Part shown: in pieces, positions 43,337-50,846 of the stretch
How positions within the stretch are numbered: the first letter of the stretch is position 1
Layout of the letters: the number at the start of each line of letters is the position of its first letter
Assembly: GCF_002005225.1 (NCBI RefSeq)
Contig: NZ_CP019724.1
Coordinates: 1,116,001-1,180,000 of the forward strand
Reading direction: 5' to 3'
DNA from: Streptomyces pactum
GTDB lineage: Bacteria; Actinomycetota; Actinomycetes; Streptomycetales; Streptomycetaceae
DNA: 64,000 bases
Notes under the pieces: generated by a model
What the model was told of the DNA's origin: nothing
The model's database searches: none
Seen by the model: the letters and a program-made list of their open reading frames with translations, nothing else
Position numbers and translations under genes: made by a program

Positions 43337-44209
43337 GTGGACGAAGCACAGGGCAGGGGATCAGCACAGGACGGTGAGGCCGCGGCCGGACACGACCGGG
43401 CGGAGGTCGGCGGCTTCTACGACCGCTTCACCAAGCTCACGATCGGCAACACTCCCGGCGCGAACCTGCACTACGGGTACTGGACGTCGCCGGACGACGC
43501 CGCGACCTTCGAGGAGGCGGCCGCACAGCTCACCGCCCTGATGATCCAGAAAGTACGGCTGCCGGCCTCCGGTCACCTGCTCGACGTCGGCTGCGGCATC
43601 GGCGGGCCCGCCGTCCAGCTCGCCCGCGTCACCGGTGCCGAGGTCACCGGCATCACGGTGAGCCACGAACAGGTCACCCTCGCCAACGAGCTCGCGGCCG
43701 GCCTCGACCTGGGCGACCGGGTGCGCTTCGAGTACGCCGATGCCATGAAACTGCCCTACCCGGGCGGCTCGTTCGACGCCTCGTGGCTGCTCGAGTCCAT
43801 CATCCACATGCCCGACCGCGGCCATGTGCTCGGCGAGATCGCCCGGGTGGTCCGCCCCGGCGGGCGCGTGGTCTTCACCGATCTGTGCGAGCGGTCCCCG
43901 CTGACCGCCGACGAGCAGAGCACCGTCGACGAGTTCTTCCAGGCCGCCAAGATGAGCCCGATGGTGACGCTCGACTCGTATCCGCGTCTGGTGCGAGAAG
44001 CCGGTCTGGTGCTCGACGAGGTCCTCGACATCAGCGACAACGTCATGTGGCGCACCACCCAGGAGCTCTCCCGTCAGATGCGGGAGGCCCGCGCGGAGAT
44101 CGACGAGAAGTTCGCCACCGACCCGGCCTACCACCTCGATCCCGCCCGGCTGAGCGACATCACCGCACTGGGCTACGTACTGGTGGTGGCCCACCGTCCC
44201 GAGGCGTGA
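43337..44209 (+). CDS. SAM-dependent methyltransferase (1)
   Basis: A 290-residue class I methyltransferase. It has the SAM motif LDVGCGIGGP, the acidic DAMKLPY block and the RVVRPGGRVV post-II motif, all close to the EryG/RebM-like small-molecule O-methyltransferases. GTG 43337 with GAGAGG upstream fits best; longer frames to the left overlap the P450. It is paralogous to the methyltransferase at 47018: both start the domain with EVGGFYDRF and NLH(Y/F)GYW. It probably methylates a hydroxyl introduced by a neighbouring P450. Confidence 0.93.
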   Translation: MDEAQGRGSAQDGEAAAGHDRAEVGGFYDRFTKLTIGNTPGANLHYGYWTSPDDAATFEEAAAQLTALMIQKVRLPASGHLLDVGCGIGGPAVQLARVTGAEVTGITVSHEQVTLANELAAGLDLGDRVRFEYADAMKLPYPGGSFDASWLLESIIHMPDRGHVLGEIARVVRPGGRVVFTDLCERSPLTADEQSTVDEFFQAAKMSPMVTLDSYPRLVREAGLVLDEVLDISDNVMWRTTQELSRQMREARAEIDEKFATDPAYHLDPARLSDITALGYVLVVAHRPEA

Positions 44210-44259
44210 CCAGTCCCGCGGCAGCAGTTCAGGACACGGAAGTGAGTGAAGAGCCAGCC

Positions 44260-45513
44260 ATGGAGCAGACACCGCCCGCCACGCTGACGGTCACGGCCCG
44301 CCGTGACGACGCCGCCGAGTCCGTCTTCCTCGAGATCATGCAGAATCCCGCCGCCGACGACCCGTACTCGGGTTATCGCAGGCTGCGCGAGACGGCACCG
44401 GCTCTGATCACGGGCGACGGGACGCTGGTGCTGACCGGGCACGCGGAGTGCGACGCCGCGCTGCGGCACCGCTCGCTGGGCCGGGGCGACGACATGGACG
44501 GGTTCCGTCTCGCGCCCGTGCCCCAGGAACAGGTCGCGGAGGTGATGGCCGCGCTCAAGCGCAGCATGGCCTTCGTGGACCCGCCCCGGCACGCCCGGCT
44601 GCGCAGACCCGTCAGCTCCGTCTTCACCCACCGGCAGGTCGAGGGGTTGCGCCCCGCCATGGTGGCGCACGCGGACCGGCTGCTCGCCGGCCTCTACGGG
44701 ACCGCGGGCGGCGACTTCATGGAGGCCGTGGCCAAGCCGCTGCCGGAGATCGTCATCTCCGACCTGCTCGGCATTCCCGAGAGCGACCGTCCTTCCGTAC
44801 TGCCCAACTGCCAGGCGCTGGCCGCCCTGATGGAGCCCGTCACCGACGCGGCGGTGTTCCGCGCCGCCGCCGAAGCGCAGCGCGCGCTGTGCGACTACTT
44901 CGCCGAGCTGCTCGCCCGCCGCCGGGCCCAACCGGCCGACGATCTGCTGAGCCGGCTCGGCACCGCGCCCGAGAGCGGCGGCCTGAGCGACGACGAGATC
45001 GTCTCCACCGCGCTGCTCCTTCTGGGAGCGGGCATCAAGACCACCACCCATCTGCTCGGCAACGGCATGCGGGCCCTGCTCGACAACCCCGGCCAGTGGG
45101 CGCGGCTGCGCGCCGATCCCGGCCTGATCCCTTCCGCCGTACAGGAGTTGCTGCGGTACGACACCCCGGCGCAGCTCGACGCGCGGGTGGCCCTGGAGCC
45201 GGTGTGGTTCGCGGGCGTCGAACTCAAGCCGGGACAGACGGTGATGACCGTCATCGGCGCCGCCAACCGGGATCCCGCGCGCTTCCCGGACCCGGAACGC
45301 CTCGACGTGGGCCGGGGCGAGAACGCCCACCTGTCGTACGCGGCCGGGGTGCACTTCTGCCTCGGCGCACAACTGGCCAACCTGGAGGCGGAGGTCCTGC
45401 TGCGGCGGCTGGTGGCGGGCACCCGCGCGATCACCGCGGCCGGGCCTCCCCGGCGGCGGCTCGGCCTCGGACTGCGGGGCTTCGACACGCTGCCTGTCAC
45501 GCTCAGCCGGTGA
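44260..45513 (+). CDS. Cytochrome P450 (2) with Lys in the I-helix acid position
   Basis: A 417-residue P450 of a different subfamily from the paralogous pair on either side. The K-helix ExxR is present (QELLRY) and the heme loop is YAAGVHFCLG, with Tyr for the usual Phe. The I-helix reads GAGIKTTT: the conserved acid before the catalytic Thr is Lys. That acid normally helps deliver protons to the iron-bound oxygen, so this enzyme may run an unusual reaction or need substrate assistance. ATG 44260 has GAAGAG upstream; an in-frame GTG at 44242 is less likely. It lies 50 nt after methyltransferase 1. Confidence 0.93.
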   Translation: MEQTPPATLTVTARRDDAAESVFLEIMQNPAADDPYSGYRRLRETAPALITGDGTLVLTGHAECDAALRHRSLGRGDDMDGFRLAPVPQEQVAEVMAALKRSMAFVDPPRHARLRRPVSSVFTHRQVEGLRPAMVAHADRLLAGLYGTAGGDFMEAVAKPLPEIVISDLLGIPESDRPSVLPNCQALAALMEPVTDAAVFRAAAEAQRALCDYFAELLARRRAQPADDLLSRLGTAPESGGLSDDEIVSTALLLLGAGIKTTTHLLGNGMRALLDNPGQWARLRADPGLIPSAVQELLRYDTPAQLDARVALEPVWFAGVELKPGQTVMTVIGAANRDPARFPDPERLDVGRGENAHLSYAAGVHFCLGAQLANLEAEVLLRRLVAGTRAITAAGPPRRRLGLGLRGFDTLPVTLSR

Positions 45514-45574
45514 GGCGTCCGAACGCGTGGGGCACATCGCAGATCCGACCGAGCCAAAGCGGAAAGGCCACCAG

Positions 45575-46765
45575 ATGACAGAGACCGCACCGGAGCCGGT
45601 GGCACTGCCCACGGCGCGTACCTGCCCCTTCGCCCCTCCCGAAGAACTCGCGGCGCTCCGTACCCGGACCCCGGTCAGACGCCTCACCTACCCGGACGGC
45701 ACGCTCGGCTGGCTGGTCACGGGGCACGCCGAGGCGCGCAGCGTACTCGGCAACCCCCTGTTCAGCTCCCGCAGCGAGCTGCAGCGCCTGCCCGTCCCGT
45801 ACCCGTGGGTGGCGGAACCGGCGGCGCCGGGCCGGTTCATCAGCATGGATCCCCCCGACCACACCCGGCTGCGCAAGCCGCTGGCCGGCCTGTTCACCGT
45901 CCGGCGGATGAACCGGCTCCTGCCGCGGGTCGAGGAGATCACCCGTGAGCGGCTCGACGCCATGGAGGCACACGGGCGCCCCGTCGACCTCCTGAAGCAC
46001 TTCGCGCTGCCGATCCCGTCGCTGGTGATCTGCGAACTCCTCGGTGTGCCCTACGACGAGCGCCAGGTCTTCCAGGACAATGCGAGCGTCCTCATGTCCA
46101 CCGACAGCTCGATCGACCAGGTCGTCGCCGCGGCCGCCGGGATCGACGAGGTCATGCTCCGCACCGTGCGCCGCAAGCGGGCCGAACCGGCGGACGACAT
46201 CCTCGGCGGGCTGGTCGCCGACGGCGATCTGACGGACGAGGAGATCGCCGGCATCGGCGGGCTGCTGCTCGTCGCCGGACACGAGACCACGGCCAACATG
46301 CTCACGCTCGGGACGTTCACTCTGCTGAGCCACCCGGACCAACTGACCGCGCTGCGTACCGACCCGGGACTGATGGACGGCGCGGTGGAGGAGTTGCTGC
46401 GGCACGGGAGCATCCTTCAGTTCGGGCCGACCCGGGCGGCGCTGGCGGACGTGGAGGTGGCCGGCCGGCTCATCCGCGCGGGCGAGGTGGTCACCGTCTC
46501 ACTGCCCGCCGCGAATCGCGATCCACGCCGGTTCGAACGGCCGGAAGAACTGGACATCACCCGGTCTGCGGCCGGCCACCTGGGCTTCGGCCACGGCCTG
46601 CACCAGTGCCTGGGCCAGCAACTGGCCCGGATCGAGCTGCGGGTCGGGTTCACCGCCCTGCTCGACAGGTTTCCCGGCCTGCGCCTCGCGGTGCCCGTCG
46701 ACGACGTGCCGCTTCGGTCGGAAATGATCGTCTACGGCGTGCACGAGCTGCCGGTCACCTGGTGA
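45575..46765 (+). CDS. Cytochrome P450 (3)
   Basis: A 396-residue P450, paralogue of the first in this operon (same length, same PEPVALPTxRxCPF start, same PVTW end). The I-helix is AGHETT, ExxR is EELLRH and the heme loop is FGHGLHQCLG. ATG 45575 has GGAAAGG 7 nt upstream. Its stop overlaps the ferredoxin start (GTGA), which points to this P450 as the ferredoxin's main partner. With methyltransferase 2 it repeats the P450-methyltransferase pairing seen at 42076-44209. Confidence 0.95.
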   Translation: MTETAPEPVALPTARTCPFAPPEELAALRTRTPVRRLTYPDGTLGWLVTGHAEARSVLGNPLFSSRSELQRLPVPYPWVAEPAAPGRFISMDPPDHTRLRKPLAGLFTVRRMNRLLPRVEEITRERLDAMEAHGRPVDLLKHFALPIPSLVICELLGVPYDERQVFQDNASVLMSTDSSIDQVVAAAAGIDEVMLRTVRRKRAEPADDILGGLVADGDLTDEEIAGIGGLLLVAGHETTANMLTLGTFTLLSHPDQLTALRTDPGLMDGAVEELLRHGSILQFGPTRAALADVEVAGRLIRAGEVVTVSLPAANRDPRRFERPEELDITRSAAGHLGFGHGLHQCLGQQLARIELRVGFTALLDRFPGLRLAVPVDDVPLRSEMIVYGVHELPVTW

Positions 46766-47004
46766 GCGGCCGGGTCCTGCGGGTCGAGGCGGATCTCGAA
46801 CTGTGCTGTTCGGCGGGGATGTGCGCGCTGACGGTCCCCGAGGTGTTCGACCAGTCCGATGCGGACGGCACGGTGGTCGTGCTGGACGCACAGCCGGCCG
46901 ACCGGCATCACGCGGCGCTCCGCGAGGCGGTCCGGTCCTGCCCGAGCGGAGCGATCGGGTACTCGGTGCGGGATGTGTCAGGAAAGGTTGTCGCAGGTGA
47001 GTGA
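46762..47004 (+). CDS. [3Fe-4S] ferredoxin
   Basis: An 80-residue ferredoxin of the Streptomyces P450 type. The ligands appear to be Cys15, Cys21 and Cys60 in C-x5-C and SCPSGAI, the three-Cys pattern of [3Fe-4S] proteins; an extra Cys16 follows the first. GTG 46762 overlaps the P450 stop. It should pass electrons to the P450s of the operon. No ferredoxin reductase is seen in the window, so one from elsewhere in the genome must serve. Confidence 0.93.
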   Translation: MSGRVLRVEADLELCCSAGMCALTVPEVFDQSDADGTVVVLDAQPADRHHAALREAVRSCPSGAIGYSVRDVSGKVVAGE

Positions 47005-47017
47005 GGGGACATCAGCA

Positions 47018-47854
47018 ATGCAAGGGATCAAGGCGCCGGACCCGACCGAGGTCGGCGGGTTCTACGACCGGTTCGCGCAGTTCTCGGTCATGGCGGACCC
47101 GGCGGCCAACCTGCACTTCGGGTACTGGGACTCTCCGGACGACGACTCCTCGCTGGCCGAGGCGGCCGCCCGCCTGACGGAGATCATGATCGACAAGGCG
47201 CGGGTCGGCACGGACCGGCACCTGCTCGACGTGGGCTGCGGCATCGGCGGGCCCGGCGTGCGCCTCGCCCAGGCCGCCGGCGCCCGGGTCACCGGGGTGA
47301 CGGTCAGCCAGGAGCAGGTCAGGCTGGGCAACCAGCGGGCCGCCGAGGCGGGCCTCGCCGACCGGGTGCGCTTCGAACTCGCGGACGCCATGGACCTGCC
47401 CTACGAAGCGGACTCCTTCGATGCCGCGTGGGCGCTGGAGTCCATGATCCACATGCCGGACCGTGCCCGGGTACTGGGCGAGATGGGCCGGGTGGTCCGC
47501 CCCGGCGGGCGCGTGGTGCTGACCGACATCTTCGAGCGGGCCCCCATACCGGAGCACAAGAGGGCAGTGGTTGAGGCGTACTACCGCGAGACGCTGCTCG
47601 GCCCGGCCGTCACGGTCGACGACTACCCTGGACTGCTCCGAGGCGCCGGTCTGATGGTCGACGAGATCATCGACATCAGCGAGAACGTGATGGCGAAGAC
47701 CATGCGGGAGGCGTCGCGGCAGAAGGCGACGGTCCCGGCGGAGATCGAGGAGATGCACGGCGACGATCCGGCCTACCAGCTCGATCCGGGTGACCTCGCC
47801 GAGGTCTGGGAACTCGGCTACCTCCTGGTGGTGGCGCACCGCCCGGTGCGGTGA
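47018..47854 (+). CDS. SAM-dependent methyltransferase (2)
   Basis: A 278-residue class I methyltransferase, paralogue of the one at 43337. It has LDVGCGIGGPG (SAM loop), DAMDLPY and RVVRPGGRVV. ATG 47018 with GAGGGG upstream is chosen; GTG 46997, overlapping the ferredoxin stop, would add seven residues. It is the last gene of the operon and is followed by a terminator shared with the convergent copZ-like gene. O-methylation of a P450-derived hydroxyl is the most likely role. Confidence 0.92.
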   Translation: MQGIKAPDPTEVGGFYDRFAQFSVMADPAANLHFGYWDSPDDDSSLAEAAARLTEIMIDKARVGTDRHLLDVGCGIGGPGVRLAQAAGARVTGVTVSQEQVRLGNQRAAEAGLADRVRFELADAMDLPYEADSFDAAWALESMIHMPDRARVLGEMGRVVRPGGRVVLTDIFERAPIPEHKRAVVEAYYRETLLGPAVTVDDYPGLLRGAGLMVDEIIDISENVMAKTMREASRQKATVPAEIEEMHGDDPAYQLDPGDLAEVWELGYLLVVAHRPVR

Positions 47855-47881
47855 CGGGCGCCTCGGCCTGAGCGTGCGAAG

Positions 47882-47921
47882 GCGGAGGGGGCGGCGACCT
47901 CGCGGTCACCGCCCCCTCCGC
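47882..47921. terminator. Bidirectional terminator between methyltransferase 2 and copZ-like gene
   Basis: A 13-bp perfect outer stem (47882-47894 with 47909-47921) with further pairing inside the loop lies in the 80-nt convergent gap. Confidence 0.8.
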
Positions 47922-47934
47922 GTTTGCCGCCTCG

Positions 47935-48216
47935 TCAGGCGCGGCCGGACATCTCGTACCCGATGTCGTCGAGCGCCCGGGCGAGCGCGGCCTCCTCCAG
48001 CTCACGCTCGGAGCTGACGGACACCTGTCCGCTCTGGACGTCGACATCCACGTCGCGCACGCCGTCGAGGCCGGTGATGGCCTCGGTAACGGAGGTGGCG
48101 CAGTGCCCACAGACCATGCCTTCGACGACGTAGGTCACGGTGACGCCCCCGGCCTCGGAGGTTTCACCGGTCCCGCTCGCCGCGGCGTCACCGTTGGGAG
48201 TTGCGGGGGAGGCCAT
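47935..48216 (-). CDS. CopZ-like copper chaperone (HMA domain)
   Basis: A 93-residue protein with a Gly/Ala/Ser/Thr-rich lead of about 24 residues and then one heavy-metal-associated domain. The MVCGHCATS loop carries the CxxC pair that binds Cu(I), and the fold signatures VTEAITGLDGV and ALDDIGYE follow. CopZ proteins carry Cu(I) in the cytoplasm, usually to a P-type ATPase, and in streptomycetes are controlled by CsoR. No copper ATPase or CsoR gene is visible here. ATG 48216 is preceded by AGGAG. It has its own promoter region with a perfect CsoR-like operator, downstream of the terminator of the MMPL gene. Confidence 0.92.
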   Translation of the reverse strand: MASPATPNGDAAASGTGETSEAGGVTVTYVVEGMVCGHCATSVTEAITGLDGVRDVDVDVQSGQVSVSSERELEEAALARALDDIGYEMSGRA

Positions 48217-48258
48217 GAGCTACTCCTGTCGTCGTTGCCCCGGTTCGTTCATCGAGAA

Positions 48259-48275
48259 ATACCCTTGGGGGGTAT
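48259..48275 (-). promoter_or_regulatory. CsoR-like operator, site 4 (perfect), copZ-like promoter
   Basis: ATACCC-TTGGG-GGGTAT, a perfect palindrome with 6-bp arms and 5-nt spacer, lies 42 nt upstream of the copZ-like start. A further TACCCTACCC at 48284-48293 may provide extra half-sites. A copper-chaperone gene is the classic CsoR target, so this site anchors the reading of the other three. Confidence 0.8.
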
Positions 48276-48330
48276 ATGCAGGCTACCCTACCCGACGGAC
48301 GACCGCACGCTCGATGACACAGCGCACGCG

Positions 48331-48371
48331 CCCGCGCCTTCGAGAACGCGGACCGTCCTCGAAGGCGCGGG
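48331..48371 (-). terminator. Terminator after MMPL transporter gene
   Basis: A 14-bp perfect stem (48331-48344 with 48358-48371) with a 13-nt loop lies just downstream of the MMPL stop codon and isolates the copZ-like promoter from read-through. Confidence 0.75.
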
Positions 48372-48386
48372 CGGCGGAGCCGCTCG

Positions 48387-50591
48387 TCACCGCTCGGTGA
48401 CGAGGTCTTCCCGCTCCCGCGGCACCGGCCCGCTCCCCTGGCCCGCCGGCGCCTCCAGGGCGACTCGCGGCAGGGCCCTGTCCAGTGGGCCGGGCAGCCA
48501 CCAGTTGGCATCGCCGATGATGTGCATCAGCGCGGGCACCAGCAGCATCCGCAGGATGAAGGCGTCCACGGCGACCGCTCCGGCGAGCGCGACACCCGTC
48601 ATCACGGCGGCCTGGTCGGCGCTCAGGACGAAGGAGCCGAAGACACAGACCATGACCAGCGCCGCACAGTTGATCACCCGGCTGGTGTCCGTCAGGCCCA
48701 GGCGCACGGCGCGCGCGTTGTCCCTGGTGTGCACCCACTCCTCGTGCATCCGGCTCACCAGGAACACCTGGTAGTCCATGGAAAGACCGAAGAGCAGGGG
48801 CAGCATGAACGCCGGGATGTACGAGGTGATCGGCCCCTCCTTGCCGAGGCCCAGCACGTCGATGCCCCAGCCCCACTGGAAGATCGCGACGATGACGCCG
48901 AACGCGGCGCCCGCCGCGAGGAGATTCATCAGCGCCGCGATCAGCGGCACCACGACACTGCGGAAAGCCACCATCAGCAGCAGCGCACCGAGTACCGCGA
49001 TCAGCGCGATGAACAGCGGAAGCCGGTCGGTGATCGCCTCCGCGAAGTCTCTCTGCACGGCGGTGTTGCCGCCGACGTAGACCTCCAGTGTGTTGCCGCG
49101 CTCCGCCTGCGGCACGGCCGAGTCACGCAGTTCCGTGATGAGGTCGTCGGTCTCCTCGTCCTGCGGCGCGTGCGCGGGAACCACCTGGTAGACCCGTGAC
49201 CCGGCGCCGTCGGGCGTGCTCAGCTCGGCGACGTCCGCGACGCCGTCCATGGTGCGCACCCGGTCGACCAGTGCCTCCAGGGCCCGTACGTCGGCGTCGC
49301 CGCCGGGGACGTCGGCGACCAGTTGCAGCGGACCGTTGAACCCCGGGCCGAAGCCGTCGGCGAGCAGGTCGTAGGCCTGCCGGGTCGTCTGCGACTGCGG
49401 ATGGTTGCCCTGGTCGCTGGCACCGAGCCGCAGCGAGAGTGCGGGCAGTGCGAGCACGACCATCACCACGACGGCGACCACGGCGACCACGCCGGGCCGC
49501 CCCTCCACGAACGCCGCCCAGCGCACGGCGAGCGGTCCGGCGCCCTCCTCGGCCCGCCGTCCGTCCTCGGCCTGCGCGCGGCGCTCACGCCGGCTGAGCA
49601 CCTTCGTCCCGAACAGCGCGAGCAGGGCGGGCAGCAGGGTCGCGGCGCAGGCCACGCTGAGCAGCACGACGACGATCATCGCGAGGGCCAGCCCGTTCAG
49701 GAACTGCATGCCGAGCGCGAACATCGCGAGGAAGGCGACGCACACCGTGCCGCCGGCGAACACCACGGCCCGTCCGGAAGTGTTCAGCGCGCGCTCGGCG
49801 GAGGCTTCGGGGGTCAGTCCCGCCTTCAGGCCCTTGCGGTGCCGCGTCACCACGAACAGCGCGTAGTCGATGCCGACCCCGAGCCCGACGAGCGAACCGA
49901 CGATCGGCGCCGAGGCGGGGAGTGTCATGGCGTGGCTGAGCACTCCCAGCAGGGAGACACCCGTGCCGACGGCGACGACGGCGGTGATGATCGGCAGCAG
50001 CATGCCGAAGAGCGAACCGAAGGCGAGCAGCAGGACCACGGCCGCGGCCACGATGCCCACCAGCTCGGCGGCGCCCTCCGCCGGCTGCTGCGCGTACTCG
50101 ATCGCCATGCCGCCCAGTTCGACGTCGAGTCCGTCGGTGCGGGCGTCCTGGGCCCGGTCGATCACCTTCTTGGTGTCGTCCTTGTCCAGGTCGTACGCCT
50201 GCTCGGTGAAGATGATCTCGGCATAGGCGATCTTGCCGTCCTCGCTGATGTGCGCGCCGCCCGCCGTGTCGTACGGACTGAGTACTTCGCCCACGTGGGG
50301 CAGGCCCGCGATGTCCCGCAGCGCGTCCGTCATGCGGTCGCGCACCGCGGGGTCCCGCACCGTGCCGTTCTCGGTCCGCCACACCACGGTGGTCACGTCA
50401 CCGGCGGCCTCGGGGAAGACCTCCTCCATGCGCTCCATGGCGCGCGTCGACTCGGTGCCGGGCACGTCGAAGGCGTTGGAGAAGGCGTTGCCGCCCACCG
50501 ATCCGCCGGCCGCCGTGCCGAACAGCGCCCCCAGCCACAGGAGCAGGACCACGATCCGGTGTCGGAAACACCATCGCGCCAGGGCAGTCAT
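48387..50591 (-). CDS. MMPL-family RND exporter
   Basis: A 734-residue membrane transporter of the MMPL branch of the RND superfamily. It has an N-terminal membrane helix, a large outside domain, a block of five or six helices (from about 170) with the GLGVGIDYALFVVTRHR motif, a second outside domain, and a second block with FGLSMDYQVFLVSRMHEE. The paired D-Y motifs are the proton-relay region. ATG 50591 has GAGG upstream. It probably exports the cluster's product or a lipid precursor using the proton gradient. It is divergent from the SARP gene and so may be controlled from the shared 255-nt region. Confidence 0.93.
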   Translation of the reverse strand: MTALARWCFRHRIVVLLLWLGALFGTAAGGSVGGNAFSNAFDVPGTESTRAMERMEEVFPEAAGDVTTVVWRTENGTVRDPAVRDRMTDALRDIAGLPHVGEVLSPYDTAGGAHISEDGKIAYAEIIFTEQAYDLDKDDTKKVIDRAQDARTDGLDVELGGMAIEYAQQPAEGAAELVGIVAAAVVLLLAFGSLFGMLLPIITAVVAVGTGVSLLGVLSHAMTLPASAPIVGSLVGLGVGIDYALFVVTRHRKGLKAGLTPEASAERALNTSGRAVVFAGGTVCVAFLAMFALGMQFLNGLALAMIVVVLLSVACAATLLPALLALFGTKVLSRRERRAQAEDGRRAEEGAGPLAVRWAAFVEGRPGVVAVVAVVVMVVLALPALSLRLGASDQGNHPQSQTTRQAYDLLADGFGPGFNGPLQLVADVPGGDADVRALEALVDRVRTMDGVADVAELSTPDGAGSRVYQVVPAHAPQDEETDDLITELRDSAVPQAERGNTLEVYVGGNTAVQRDFAEAITDRLPLFIALIAVLGALLLMVAFRSVVVPLIAALMNLLAAGAAFGVIVAIFQWGWGIDVLGLGKEGPITSYIPAFMLPLLFGLSMDYQVFLVSRMHEEWVHTRDNARAVRLGLTDTSRVINCAALVMVCVFGSFVLSADQAAVMTGVALAGAVAVDAFILRMLLVPALMHIIGDANWWLPGPLDRALPRVALEAPAGQGSGPVPREREDLVTER

Positions 50592-50846
50592 GTCAGTCCT
50601 CGTATCTCACGTCTCGCGGCAGGCAGCACCGCGGGGATCCGGCGAGGTCGAGGGAGGGGGCCGCGTGGATGGCGGGCCGCCCGGGGGATTAGCAGTACCG
50701 CGCCGCCCCGTGCCCCCTCCCGTCTGTCGGCCGAACGGCCAACGCCGTCGAGGCTGCCCCCGCCCGCTCACAACGCGCCCTCATGTCGCTCACATTGAGC
50801 AATCATGCGCAGCTCGTCCGGGTGACACGGATGTCACCATGGGGGA
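50592..50846. promoter_or_regulatory. Divergent promoter region, MMPL exporter and SARP
   Basis: A 255-nt region with no gene. Close to the SARP start, GGTGACA-CGGA-TGTCACC (50821-50838) is a perfect inverted repeat with 7-bp arms and a 4-nt spacer, placed 8 nt before ATG 50847. It is well placed to block transcription or translation of the regulator gene when bound. I found no CsoR-like site here. Confidence 0.55.
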
